A stretch of DNA of 64,000 nucleotides, taken from positions 30,805-94,804 of IMG/VR virus record IMGVR_UViG_3300042863_001519. The stretch is one strand, 5' to 3'. The notes beneath the pieces were generated by a model. That model had not been told where the DNA came from and searched no databases. It saw nothing but the letters and a program-made list of their open reading frames with translations. Of this stretch, positions 7,891-15,820 are shown piece after piece. This DNA is from a virus. The number at the start of each line of letters is the position of its first letter. Within the stretch, counting starts at the first letter, position 1. Made by a program: the position numbers and the translations under genes.

Positions 7891-8417
7891 GTTCTTTTTT
7901 GTATTATATTTTTAACAACATCAACTGTAGTTCCAAACTTGTCAGCAAGTTCCTTTCTTGTCATACACAATTGACCATTCTCATCATACTTGTTCTTTCT
8001 CCCATGCTTCCACAACTTTCTCATCTCTATCACATCTTCATCTTTTAAATTAGTGTGAGGGTTTCTTTCACCTGTAATGTTTCTTCTTTTACAAGTAAAT
8101 GACCATTTCTGATTCTCACTTGCTGTACACCACTCCAAGTTAATAAGCCGATTGTCTGTACGGATATGGTTAATATGATTTACCTGTGGCTTGTTTTCAG
8201 GATTAGGAAGAAATGTTTTTGCTACTATCCTGTGGACTTTTACAGTTTCGATTTTCCCCTGATCATTTTTTAACATTGTTCGGAGATAACCTGAACCATC
8301 TAAAGCAGGTTTCATTATTCTTTCCTGTCCTGTATTTTTCCAGTTGTAGGTCTTTATTTCACCATCTGTACTAACTTCATAACTACTGTATCCCGGTATC
8401 TTTTTCCATTGCTTCAT
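7872..8417 (-). CDS. free-standing HNH homing endonuclease (NUMOD4-HNH) between split-intein halves
   Basis: A 181-residue protein. Residues 1-45 (WKKIPGYSSYEVSTDGEIKT) are a NUMOD4 domain. Residues 60-110 are an HNH nuclease core (VKVHRIVAKTFL ... VNHINHIRTDNRLINLEW, with N/H pairs and the trailing N-LEW). Residues 115-181 are a helix-turn-helix DNA-binding tail (TNLKDEDVIEM ... RKELADKFGTT). It overlaps the N-intein gene by 35 bases and the C-intein gene by 19, filling exactly the place an inserted endonuclease domain would occupy in a normal intein. It should cleave intein-less helicase genes and so promote spread of the element. Confidence 0.88.
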   Translation of the reverse strand: MKQWKKIPGYSSYEVSTDGEIKTYNWKNTGQERIMKPALDGSGYLRTMLKNDQGKIETVKVHRIVAKTFLPNPENKPQVNHINHIRTDNRLINLEWCTASENQKWSFTCKRRNITGERNPHTNLKDEDVIEMRKLWKHGRKNKYDENGQLCMTRKELADKFGTTVDVVKNIIQKRTWKHLL

Positions 8418-8832
8418 GTTGCAAAGATAGTAATAAATCTTTGATTTTCACAAACTTTTCCCCGGTAAAAAATTCATGATTTTCGGTTACGTTTATAACT
8501 GTTCCGTTTTTCATTTTTATTCTGAGTAGTTTGTCAACATGAGTCTTATGAGTTATGGTATTGGTAACAGTTTTATACTCATTAACCTTGGTCTTCAGAT
8601 TATAAGACAATACCTTATCTCCTACTTTTATTTGAGAAATAGGCATTACCCCTTGTTCTGTATGAACCAACTGTTCTCCAGTAAAACAACCTGTTTCTCC
8701 CCCAATAACATAACCTGTATTTTTAGCAATATCAATATAATCACCTACCCTGTCATAAGGTACAGGTATAATACCGGCTTTACCGTTTCTACCGTTCTCA
8801 ATCTCTTTATGTAATTGCTCTGATAAACTCAT
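8383..8832 (-). CDS. DnaB-type helicase, N-terminal part, fused to split-intein N-half
   Basis: A 149-residue protein. Residues 1-48 are the helicase start and end in YVIGGETG, the first half of a Walker A motif. Cys49 begins the intein: CFTGEQLVHTEQGVMPIS-QIKVGDKVLSYN is block A. KLLRIKMKNGTVINVTENHEFF carries block B, with the conserved His of the T-x-N-H motif. The frame ends about 10 residues later, a normal break point for a split intein. Its tail is coded by DNA that also holds the start of the HNH gene. Splicing to the 6781-7890 product would restore the P-loop. Confidence 0.9.
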   Translation of the reverse strand: MSLSEQLHKEIENGRNGKAGIIPVPYDRVGDYIDIAKNTGYVIGGETGCFTGEQLVHTEQGVMPISQIKVGDKVLSYNLKTKVNEYKTVTNTITHKTHVDKLLRIKMKNGTVINVTENHEFFTGEKFVKIKDLLLSLQHEAMEKDTGIQ

Positions 8833-9311
8833 TATGCACTGTTTGATTCCGTATCATCGGAAAGTTCCTTTAACTCTTCATCTTTCCAGTATACAAACTT
8901 ACCACTGTTTAGATATGCAACAGTAGCTTTCATGTATTGGAAATCATTGTACGTTGGGTCTTTGTGAGTATAACTTGTTACCTTTCTTGACTCTATTTCC
9001 ACTTTGAGGCAGTAAAGCATATCACTATCATCAAAACCTGCTGCTTTCTTTGCTTTATTGTATGTCTCAAATGTTTTTGCTTTGTCATCTCTCAAAGCCC
9101 TTGTACCCTTAAACGTCTTTCCTTTAAACACAAAATTCATGCTTGCCGGGAATGTACACCACCACTGTTCAAACTCTTCAGGATATTCTATATTCTTTTT
9201 GTTCTTCTCTCTCACTGGCCTGTATTGCTCATGCCACTCCTCGTAACCACCATCAGGATTAGCCTCTAAAAAGACTTTGATGTTCTTAAATTGCTGTAGT
9301 GTAACTGACAT
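8832..9311 (-). CDS. probable replication accessory protein or helicase loader
   Basis: A 159-residue protein directly upstream of the helicase start, sharing a base with it. The C-terminal part (YNDFQYMKATVAYLNSGKFVYWKDEEL) resembles the end of phage replisome organisers and helicase loaders, where a 'k.a..yLn...W.de' element recurs. The middle (FPASMNFVFKGKTFKGTR) is basic and could bind DNA. The loader call rests on this motif and on position; a general replication protein is equally possible. Confidence 0.55.
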   Translation of the reverse strand: MSVTLQQFKNIKVFLEANPDGGYEEWHEQYRPVREKNKKNIEYPEEFEQWWCTFPASMNFVFKGKTFKGTRALRDDKAKTFETYNKAKKAAGFDDSDMLYCLKVEIESRKVTSYTHKDPTYNDFQYMKATVAYLNSGKFVYWKDEELKELSDDTESNSA

Positions 9312-9344
9312 AAAATGAGCTTATAAATTTACGATAAATAGTAC

Positions 9345-11420
9345 TTAAAACAAACTTATCTGACCACTTTCTTTCTCTTTTCTATCACGTTGATATATAG
9401 GAGAAATCTTGTCAATTATCTTATTGGTTGCACGTATGTAATACGTATAATCAATACCGTAGTCGTCCCAGTTTTCAGCACTAAAAGGTTTGTTGTACAG
9501 TACCTGGAGCTCACTATCTGATTCACAATTGCTCTTCTCTGGACCTGTTTTATCACTGTTTGGGTTCTTCATCTTATACAACTTCTCACCAATACCTTTT
9601 GAGCAGTAATAACGTACTAGCTTGTTGAGATCAGTTACTGTACCAGTTTTTCTATCAACACTTCGATAGAAGTAATCCCTTGATGCTTTCTTGGCAATAC
9701 AGAAATCGAAGATGTTTCTATGACTTATCACAGTATCTTCAACCGGAATACCCTGAGTAAAGTACTTCTCTAATGCTATAGGAACAATACATTTACTCTT
9801 GTTCTTGTGCAACTCATAACTTGTAAGGAAATCACCTTTCTTTTTTACTCTTTTGTCAAGAGGTTTGTCAATAACTATTGCTTTAAACTCACCATCTTTA
9901 AATACCCAGTCAGCTTTCTTTACTGCCAGATAATCATTAACGGATGTTTGTACAAACAATTCGTACTCTACATACTCCAAGTTACCAAGAATGTCATTAC
10001 CAACTTCTTCTTCCCATGTTTTACATGCATCATAATACTTCTGTACATAATCTTGATGAATCAGTACAGTAATACCATCGGTATTCATACTAGTTATCTT
10101 GAGTGTTGGTATTTGTAGCAGATCCTCAGCTAACATAAATAGATCAACTTGACCACCAATAGTTACTTGCATACTTGCAAATGGGTCATATTGCCAATCA
10201 AACCTATCACCAAGTCGGCCAAAATTCCCATTCATTACTAATTTATAACATTCTTGGAAATTATCATACTTCTTATCACCGGTTTCCTTATACAACTTTT
10301 TAGCCTCTAGTCTCTTTGGAATGTTTATCACATATGCTTCATTCCACTTTGGTCCAAGGTGTGCAGGATAAATGTTTCTTTTACGTATGTTGTTAGGATA
10401 CTGTGAGCCTACGTCAGCATCAATTAGTAGATAACCTTTAGGTATATCAATAATTCTAGGGTTATCTGCAGAGTGTACACCACCCTTTGCAAACATTATT
10501 GTAATGTCAGTAAGAATAAATGGGAACTCCTGTTTTTCATTGAGATTAACCTTTGTCTTACCCAAGTTTGTAAAAAAGTTATTAAACTCAGCTGTATCAA
10601 AATGAGTGTAGTCAGGAAAGCAATCCTTAAATCGGAAACCTGTTTTAGTTTTCCTCTCTTTTACTTTACTATACAACTGAGCTTCATTGATCTTTGCCAG
10701 ATCCATGTACACTTTCTTGTTTAGCTCGGCACCGATCTTAACATCATTCCAGTTAATTGCAAGAGATGGAAACTTATACTCCTCAATAAGATCAAGTCGT
10801 AACTGTACTTTGTTCTTCCCTGCATAATCAGGATGATTAGTATTACCTACTGCAATGTTGTAGAGATTTGCTGTAGCAGCTACATCGTTCCAACAATACT
10901 CAATAACTTCATCAATCTCTTCAGAAGTTAACTCTTCTTTACGAAAGTCAATAGGCAATTCTTCGATGTTACCATCTAAAGAAAACTCTCCAGCCCACTT
11001 CAAAGAACATCTCTTGGCATCATTGTTGTAGTGAAACAACAGAAACAGATCAATCTGTTTGAAGTCAAGATAATGTTCTTTGTAGTGAGGTTGTAATTCG
11101 TAGTTCCTATCATCAATCGTCTTTTGTGCAAACTCAAATATAGCTCTGATGATACGTTCAACCGGCCAGTGTATCCACAATGAACAGTTATCTACTATAA
11201 ACTGAAGTACTTGGGTATCAAAGTAAACTCCATTAAAAGTACAAAATCCCCATCTGTTATACTCAATTAAATGTTTTACAAGAGCATCTAATTGATTTTT
11301 CCTAGATGAAATTTCATACTGAAATCTTTCATTAGTTTTTATATCAAGACCGCAAAACAAAAACATTGAGTAATAGGTTTCAATATCTATCACTTCTATT
11401 TTTAAATCTTCACTTTTCAT
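9345..11420 (-). CDS. family B DNA polymerase with 3'-5' exonuclease
   Basis: A 691-residue replicative polymerase. The exonuclease motifs are present: Exo I DIET at 12-15, Exo II FNGVYFD ending at D68, Exo III YCWNDV with D179. Polymerase motif A is DADVGSQYPN (334-343), motif B is KLVMNGNFG (393-401), and motif C is SMNTDG (444-449), where Asn replaces the first Asp of the usual DTD. The C-terminus GQISLF looks like a sliding-clamp binding peptide (QxxLF). The size is small for family B, typical of compact phage enzymes. The present ATG at 11420 is probably a replacement start: a GIY-YIG gene has been inserted just upstream and the original first codons lie stranded at 12223-12270. Confidence 0.92.
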   Translation of the reverse strand: MKSEDLKIEVIDIETYYSMFLFCGLDIKTNERFQYEISSRKNQLDALVKHLIEYNRWGFCTFNGVYFDTQVLQFIVDNCSLWIHWPVERIIRAIFEFAQKTIDDRNYELQPHYKEHYLDFKQIDLFLLFHYNNDAKRCSLKWAGEFSLDGNIEELPIDFRKEELTSEEIDEVIEYCWNDVAATANLYNIAVGNTNHPDYAGKNKVQLRLDLIEEYKFPSLAINWNDVKIGAELNKKVYMDLAKINEAQLYSKVKERKTKTGFRFKDCFPDYTHFDTAEFNNFFTNLGKTKVNLNEKQEFPFILTDITIMFAKGGVHSADNPRIIDIPKGYLLIDADVGSQYPNNIRKRNIYPAHLGPKWNEAYVINIPKRLEAKKLYKETGDKKYDNFQECYKLVMNGNFGRLGDRFDWQYDPFASMQVTIGGQVDLFMLAEDLLQIPTLKITSMNTDGITVLIHQDYVQKYYDACKTWEEEVGNDILGNLEYVEYELFVQTSVNDYLAVKKADWVFKDGEFKAIVIDKPLDKRVKKKGDFLTSYELHKNKSKCIVPIALEKYFTQGIPVEDTVISHRNIFDFCIAKKASRDYFYRSVDRKTGTVTDLNKLVRYYCSKGIGEKLYKMKNPNSDKTGPEKSNCESDSELQVLYNKPFSAENWDDYGIDYTYYIRATNKIIDKISPIYQRDRKEKESGQISLF

Positions 11421-12192
11421 TCTTTTTGGTTTTTATTCTATTATTTACAATAGGGTATCTATCATACATCAAAAGAAATTCCTTAATTTTTCTACAATTT
11501 GCTGCATATATTCTTACAGTAGATGTTGCACAGTTTAAATAATTTGCACATTTTTCATCATTATTAAAAGTTTCAACAACTGTGTAATCTAAATTACAAA
11601 GCAATAGTGTTCTTCTATTTTTAAAAGTTTTTCCTTTTGTTTTGCTAATTCTTTTTTCTATAGAAGATTTACTTTTTTTCTTACCTTTCCAATAATCACT
11701 TATTTTCTTTTTATGATCAATTGTTAAAAGTTTTCCTGTATTTGCTGCAATAATTGCGGATAAAGTATTAGGGTGCTGAGGTCTTCCTTTCATTTGTTTT
11801 GATTTTTTTGCCTTAAAATCATCACTATGTCGAAAACCTGCATTTGTGCCGGCTATTTGAACAATATTGTACTTTAATTCTATTGGATATTTATCTAAAT
11901 AAAATTGTTCACGAGAGAGTATAAATTTTATCATTTCTTGCTTTGAAACAAACTGACTTTTATCATACTGTTCAATAATCTCAAAATAAAAATTATCTGC
12001 ACCATACTTGTTATAAGCATTTTGCATCTTTTTACAACCGTGTACATTTTTATTTAGTTCTTTTAAATGTAGATGATACCTGTTACTAAAACTACAAAAA
12101 GAACTGCCTATATAAACTTTGTTTGAAATAGGAGTATATATTTGATATACTCCTATTTTTATACCTTCTCCTCTTATTAGTAATGATTTCAT
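11410..12192 (-). CDS. GIY-YIG homing endonuclease with NUMOD3 repeats
   Basis: A 260-residue protein from the ATG at 12192. The GIY-YIG nuclease domain is in the first 90 residues (KIGVYQIYTPISNKVYIGSS, then RYHLHL, and the NAYNKYGADNFYFEIIE block). Two or three NUMOD3-type repeats follow (GFRHSDDFKAKKSKQMKG; GKLLTIDHKKKISDYWKGK), then a basic C-terminal helix-turn-helix region. It overlaps the first 11 bases of the polymerase gene. It lies between the stranded original polymerase start and the present one, so it looks like a mobile gene inserted at about codon 10 of the polymerase. Confidence 0.9.
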   Translation of the reverse strand: MKSLLIRGEGIKIGVYQIYTPISNKVYIGSSFCSFSNRYHLHLKELNKNVHGCKKMQNAYNKYGADNFYFEIIEQYDKSQFVSKQEMIKFILSREQFYLDKYPIELKYNIVQIAGTNAGFRHSDDFKAKKSKQMKGRPQHPNTLSAIIAANTGKLLTIDHKKKISDYWKGKKKSKSSIEKRISKTKGKTFKNRRTLLLCNLDYTVVETFNNDEKCANYLNCATSTVRIYAANCRKIKEFLLMYDRYPIVNNRIKTKKNEK

Positions 12193-12222
12193 TTTACAAA
12201 AATAGTAAAATTTTATCAAAGT

Positions 12223-12270
12223 TTACGACTTTAAAAATAAAATCTCTAATCTGAGTTCTTCTGTCTTCAT
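12223..12270 (-). pseudogene. stranded original 5' end of the DNA polymerase gene
   Basis: A 15-codon frame starts with ATG at 12270 and reads MKTEELRLEI before drifting into LFLKS and a stop. The first ten residues match the polymerase start MKSEDLKIEV at every position, either identical or conservatively replaced. The ATG overlaps the TGA stop of the upstream gene (ATGA), the junction expected for the original polymerase start. The reading as a relic left by GIY-YIG insertion is an inference, but the alignment and the junction agree. Confidence 0.75.
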
Positions 12271-12461
12271 TTTACTTCTTCCTTTTGTTTTTTGCTGATT
12301 ATTACAGTATCTACCAATGCTTTGTCAAAGATTTGTATTTTGTCATAAAAGTGATTCTCTACATCACCTTTGAAAAGTTCCTGTAGCATCATCTTCTCCA
12401 AATCATTCTCTGGGGTAAGTGCTAGTTCTATCTTACCATTGATAGCAAAGTTACATTTCAT
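12267..12461 (-). CDS. hypothetical protein
   Basis: A 64-residue protein (MKCNFAINGKIELALTPENDLEKMMLQELFKGD...). The first part looks like beta strands and the rest is helical and charged. No known motif. It overlaps the gene upstream by 4 bases, and its stop overlaps the stranded polymerase start. Confidence 0.7.
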   Translation of the reverse strand: MKCNFAINGKIELALTPENDLEKMMLQELFKGDVENHFYDKIQIFDKALVDTVIISKKQKEEVK

Positions 12462-12766
12462 GCTTTTTTATTTAAGATACTATCAATGAGGTTATGTGAG
12501 TGAATGGCTATGGTGCCATAGTTGTAACCTACGGTTGCTCTTGGGTTTCTTACTTTCTTTCTAAGCTGCTCCCTTGCTTCTATCACAGCACTCTGCAGTT
12601 CTTGCTTCCTACGTTCAGATGCTTGCCACTTCTGCTCTCTTGTGGCACGTACATAAGTACGGCTTATAAACTCCTTAGAAGGGGCTGGTTTTGGCTCAGG
12701 GCAATATGCTGTTCCCATAATAGCTGATCCTGCAAATAAGAGGATACGTTTCGTGTTATTTTGCAT
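12458..12766 (-). CDS. small basic protein with hydrophobic N-terminus
   Basis: A 102-residue protein. The first 20 residues (NTKRILLFAGSAIMGTAYC) look like a short signal or lipoprotein sequence with Cys at about 21. The rest is Arg/Lys/Glu-rich and helical. A periplasmic or membrane-attached protein is possible, but the lipobox is imperfect. Function unknown. Confidence 0.6.
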   Translation of the reverse strand: MQNNTKRILLFAGSAIMGTAYCPEPKPAPSKEFISRTYVRATREQKWQASERRKQELQSAVIEAREQLRKKVRNPRATVGYNYGTIAIHSHNLIDSILNKKA

Positions 12767-12793
12767 GTTATTGGTTTTTGATTGTGAAAAATG

Positions 12794-13339
12794 TTATAAT
12801 CCTTTTTTAATCTTCTCTATACAACCAGCATAACCAGCAAGGTCAACTAGAGAGTCTTGTTTCTCACAGTTGTCTTTATTGGCTCTACAGATCTTCAACC
12901 AGGCCATCATCAAACCTACTTGCTCAGGGGTAATAGTTGCTTTTGTAATTACTTCCCATCCTTTAGCAATATCTTTGAAGTTGTCAGATGTCTTACCATA
13001 GTCTTTTTCTCGGTCTCCGTATATAAGACCTTTAGCTGTATCTAGAATAGTATGACCAGGTGCTGATTGAATGTCGGGTTGTTGCTCGGTATGGTTTTGT
13101 GTAGGCTTACTCTCCAAACTTGCAATGAAATCGGAGTAGGTAATTTCGGGTAGTTTAGCATTGTCGTTGTAATTGTAATATATCCCTTCATGGCTAGATG
13201 GGTCTATTCTAAAAAATAGAAATTCATCATCAAAATGTATTGCAGATTTCAACCCATACCCCCTTGCCAATTCCGCTAAGTGGTTCAATTCTTGCTCCGT
13301 TGCGAACTTAATCGCTTTGCCTTCAAATGGGTTTGTCAT
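12794..13339 (-). CDS. DUF6378-like protein with an N-terminal domain shared with the 26305-26748 product
   Basis: A 181-residue two-domain protein. Residues 1-75 (FEGKAIKFATEQELNHLAELARGYG ... ITYSDFIASL) resemble the N-terminus of the 26305-26748 product (FTGKSIKCDTWEQMLHLAKLAEE ... IKYSDFI). Residues 95-181 (YGDREKDYGKTSDNF ... QVGLMMAWLKICRANKDN ... DLAGYAGCIE) match the layout of DUF6378, a phage domain of unknown function that looks like an all-helical nucleotide-pyrophosphatase-type fold. The two parts are joined by a Gln/Pro linker. Confidence 0.75.
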   Translation of the reverse strand: MTNPFEGKAIKFATEQELNHLAELARGYGLKSAIHFDDEFLFFRIDPSSHEGIYYNYNDNAKLPEITYSDFIASLESKPTQNHTEQQPDIQSAPGHTILDTAKGLIYGDREKDYGKTSDNFKDIAKGWEVITKATITPEQVGLMMAWLKICRANKDNCEKQDSLVDLAGYAGCIEKIKKGL

Positions 13340-13353
13340 GTGTTATGTTGTTT

Positions 13354-13737
13354 TTAGTTTTTACAATATTTGTTAATAAGAATTTCTTTGTACTCTTTCC
13401 CTTCTTTTGTTAAACCGTTTTCATCCCAGTAATCAGGTAGGTCATGAAAAGATTGAAGATGTTGCCATACATTTATGGCTATATTACTATATTCTTCTTT
13501 CATCTCTTTAAAAACATCTTCTTCCTCTATTTCTATATTATTTTTATGAAGACCAACTACACCACAATCATAATTTTGCTTAGGGTCTAGCATACATCTT
13601 CCAACAGCACACATATTACCTGTTTCCTTATTATAGTACTCACAAAGACCAGTTTTATTAACAGCTCTTCTCTCAGGATTATTCTCATAGTATTCAATAG
13701 TCTCTAGTACTAGTTCTTTTACAGTTTTCTTTTTCAT
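13354..13737 (-). CDS. conserved phage hypothetical with CAVGRCM motif
   Basis: A 127-residue protein with an N-terminal helix (KKTVKELVLETIEYYENNP) and a NMCAVGRCMLDP motif near residue 42. This pattern is common in small phage proteins of unknown function. The Cys residues could form a metal site. The C-terminal half is Trp/Asp-rich (LQSFHDLPDYWDENGL). Confidence 0.7.
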   Translation of the reverse strand: MKKKTVKELVLETIEYYENNPERRAVNKTGLCEYYNKETGNMCAVGRCMLDPKQNYDCGVVGLHKNNIEIEEEDVFKEMKEEYSNIAINVWQHLQSFHDLPDYWDENGLTKEGKEYKEILINKYCKN

Positions 13738-13738
13738 G

Positions 13739-14191
13739 TTATTTTGTTGCTTTTACGGCTAATCCAGCCTCGATTAAAGATGGTATGTGTAGGTAGCCAC
13801 AATCGTAATGCTTTGAGCGTAGGAAGTCGATAATTTGACACCAAGACAATGCAGAAACATTAGTTTGCCTGTTGATGTAAATAGTTACCAGTTCCCTACC
13901 AGCAATAATAATAGATTCTATTGCTTGATACCTACATTGAGCAATCTTCGCCACCTCAATCGCATCATCATCCGTTATCTCGGATAGTGGGGTTAGGATT
14001 GGTTTAATCTCTCCGTAAAATGCAAAGTTTTGTATGGGGCTTTTGACTACATTATTATTCATGTATTCGTACCAAACCCTTGTTTTATTAATAGAATTAA
14101 CATTGCCAATTCTATTTTGTCTAGTGTCCTTTACCTCGCAGCCCATATAAGCCGCAAACATTCCCATTAAAAATTCGTTCGTGTATTCCAT
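13739..14191 (-). CDS. hypothetical protein of a type common in Bacteroidota phages
   Basis: A 150-residue protein (MEYTNEFLMGMFAAYMGCEV...). The C-terminal block (CQIIDFLRSKHYDCGYLHIPSLIEAGLA) resembles a segment seen often in Bacteroidota phage hypotheticals. No catalytic motif is visible. It is the last gene before a 380-base non-coding stretch. Confidence 0.7.
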   Translation of the reverse strand: MEYTNEFLMGMFAAYMGCEVKDTRQNRIGNVNSINKTRVWYEYMNNNVVKSPIQNFAFYGEIKPILTPLSEITDDDAIEVAKIAQCRYQAIESIIIAGRELVTIYINRQTNVSALSWCQIIDFLRSKHYDCGYLHIPSLIEAGLAVKATK

Positions 14192-14571
14192 GTTATTTTA
14201 TTGATGTTACTTTGGTAGGTGAAGATGTGTTTTTGGTAAGATACTGCAACTACTTTACTCACATTGCTCTACCAAAGCTTTTACTGAGAAGTAAGTAACA
14301 GATATTCCTCCCCTATAGTCCCCTCCAATTAAGGAAAAAGCTAAAGTAAGGGCTTTGAGTCAGCTCTGTTCCAGAAACGTGGACTATTTTAAATGAGAAA
14401 ACCCTCATCTGATGAGGACCGGCAAAGGTATCAGAGAGGGTATTCAGAGGAACCAGTCCTCATCATTTTTATCTTAAAGTATGTATTATCCTATTGAAGA
14501 TTTTGCCGGTCCTCTATAGTATTGCAAATATACTACACCCTTTTTCAAATTTCCAATAGTTTCTCAGATAT
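14192..14571. other. non-coding stretch with strong inverted repeats
   Basis: No convincing frame lies in these 380 bases. The right half is rich in paired segments. GAGGACCGGCAAA at 14414-14426 is the exact reverse complement of 14512-14524. CCTCAT-CTG-ATGAGG forms a tight hairpin at about 14403-14417, and GATGAGGAC pairs with GTCCTCATC at 14456-14464, followed by ATTTTT. These pairings exclude each other, as in an attenuator or a regulatory RNA. A terminator for the SPFH gene is the simplest reading on the minus strand (hairpin then GTTTTC). A D-arm-like GGTAGAGCA on the minus strand near 14270 has no matching T-arm. Confidence 0.5.
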
Positions 14572-15381
14572 TTATTTTCCTACTATCTGCATCAACTGAG
14601 GTGTGCCGAAGTAGAGTGGTTGACGAGTCTTTTCCCATGCCCGGATGAACTCAAGCTGCAGGATCTCTTTGGTAATACCTTTGCTACGGATAAGCATCTG
14701 CTCCGTTTTCAAGGCCTCCAGTTCGTTCAGCTTACGTTGCTCAATGATCTGCTGATCCAGTACAGATACGTTGGTATTTACCTCATTACGGCTATCTATC
14801 TTGGCTTTTACCTTATCACTAAAGTCAAGCTGGCAAGAGAATGTAATAAGCTCCAGACCCTTTGCTTCGAATGCATCTGTAACCTTCTTCTGAACATCCT
14901 GCTCAAAACGTAATGAACCACCGTTTGCCATCAGTGTATCAGTAAGATACTTCCGGCTCTCTTCCTTCATGATATCATAGATCTTAGTCTCCAGGATATT
15001 ATCTTCCAAAGCTTTCATAAAGTCATCACCGGCATCCAGATGTTTGTTCTCAAATACTACATCGACTGCACGTTTCTCCATTATCTTGAAAGAGTAGATA
15101 GGTTTTGAGGTAAACTCAGTGTTATCTGCTGCCTTAAGATGAAGAGTCTTATGTGTCTCATCATTGTCATCAAACGATGCACGTTGCTCCCACAGTGGTA
15201 CCTGGAACAGCTCTGTACCGGCACTCATTGTCCACACACGACCTTTCTGCAGACTGAAATCTGCTTTGCCGGCCTTACCGTAATTTTCCATAAGCACACC
15301 GATATAGTTAGGTGCTACACGATCACAAGATGTCATTGTTCCGATCATTGCTACAAGCAGGAAATACATTACTTTTTTCAT
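14572..15381 (-). CDS. SPFH/band-7 (prohibitin-like) lipoprotein
   Basis: A 269-residue protein. The signal peptide MKKVMYFLLVAMIGTMTSC ends in a lipobox Cys at about residue 19. An SPFH-type domain follows (residues 25-180: NYIGVLMENYGKAG ... beta-rich ... FKIMEKRAVDVVFEN). A helical, Glu-rich coiled coil (residues 195-250) follows, ending in a Leu/Gln-rich tail. Such proteins form ring assemblies at membranes; in phages they may affect host proteases or superinfection, but no role is proven. Two more small membrane or lipoprotein genes lie just upstream, suggesting an envelope-directed set. Confidence 0.8.
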   Translation of the reverse strand: MKKVMYFLLVAMIGTMTSCDRVAPNYIGVLMENYGKAGKADFSLQKGRVWTMSAGTELFQVPLWEQRASFDDNDETHKTLHLKAADNTEFTSKPIYSFKIMEKRAVDVVFENKHLDAGDDFMKALEDNILETKIYDIMKEESRKYLTDTLMANGGSLRFEQDVQKKVTDAFEAKGLELITFSCQLDFSDKVKAKIDSRNEVNTNVSVLDQQIIEQRKLNELEALKTEQMLIRSKGITKEILQLEFIRAWEKTRQPLYFGTPQLMQIVGK

Positions 15382-15382
15382 A

Positions 15383-15559
15383 CTACTTCTGGTTTTTGTT
15401 TTTGTTTACGTAATTAATAATAGAATGGATAATCACTACTACTGCAGAAAAACCTGCAATAATCAGAACATAGGGATGTATGTGATTAAATACAATCCCC
15501 GGCACTATACACATAGAGAGTATAGTAAACAACGCAAGGTAAAGTTTGAACTGTTTCAT
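15383..15559 (-). CDS. small two-helix membrane protein
   Basis: A 58-residue protein with two hydrophobic stretches: FKLYLALFTILSMCIVPGIV near residues 4-23 and VLIIAGFSAVVVIIHSII near 31-48. A short Lys/Asn-rich tail follows. It stands between the SPFH lipoprotein and a second lipoprotein. Function unknown. Confidence 0.6.
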   Translation of the reverse strand: MKQFKLYLALFTILSMCIVPGIVFNHIHPYVLIIAGFSAVVVIIHSIINYVNKNKNQK

Positions 15560-15568
15560 TTGTTTGTT

Positions 15569-15820
15569 TTAGTTTATCCTTATGAGATGATCAACATCTG
15601 ATGCTTTAAAAAACCATCCACCAATCTTAAAACTAACCTGATAGATGACATTTGGTTGTTTGCTGGTATCTACTGCATAGTACCTGTGTTCTGACATTAC
15701 AAAAGTGCAATGAGGACACGCTTTACGTATCCCCATTGCTCTCTCATTATAATCAGCTTGCATACTTCTACAACTACTAATGCTCAATGCTAGTAGAGCT
15801 ACTATGATTAACTTTTTCAT
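15569..15820 (-). CDS. small lipoprotein
   Basis: An 83-residue protein with a clear lipoprotein signal (MKKLIIVALLALSISSC, Cys17). The mature part has a CPHC pair followed by VMSEHRYYAVDTSKQ and a beta-rich end. It may bind metal. It shares its start base with the ParB-like gene's stop. Function unknown. Confidence 0.7.
   Translation of the reverse strand: MKKLIIVALLALSISSCRSMQADYNERAMGIRKACPHCTFVMSEHRYYAVDTSKQPNVIYQVSFKIGGWFFKASDVDHLIRIN

Noticed and set aside
14218-14330. Possible tRNA on the minus strand (GCTTTGGTAGAGCAA looks like a D-arm)
   Set aside because: No T-arm or T-loop (GTTCRA) and no matching acceptor stem within tRNA distance.
14403-14480. Hammerhead ribozyme (CTGATGAG is present)
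   Set aside because: The required GAAA after stem II is missing and the stems do not close in the needed order.
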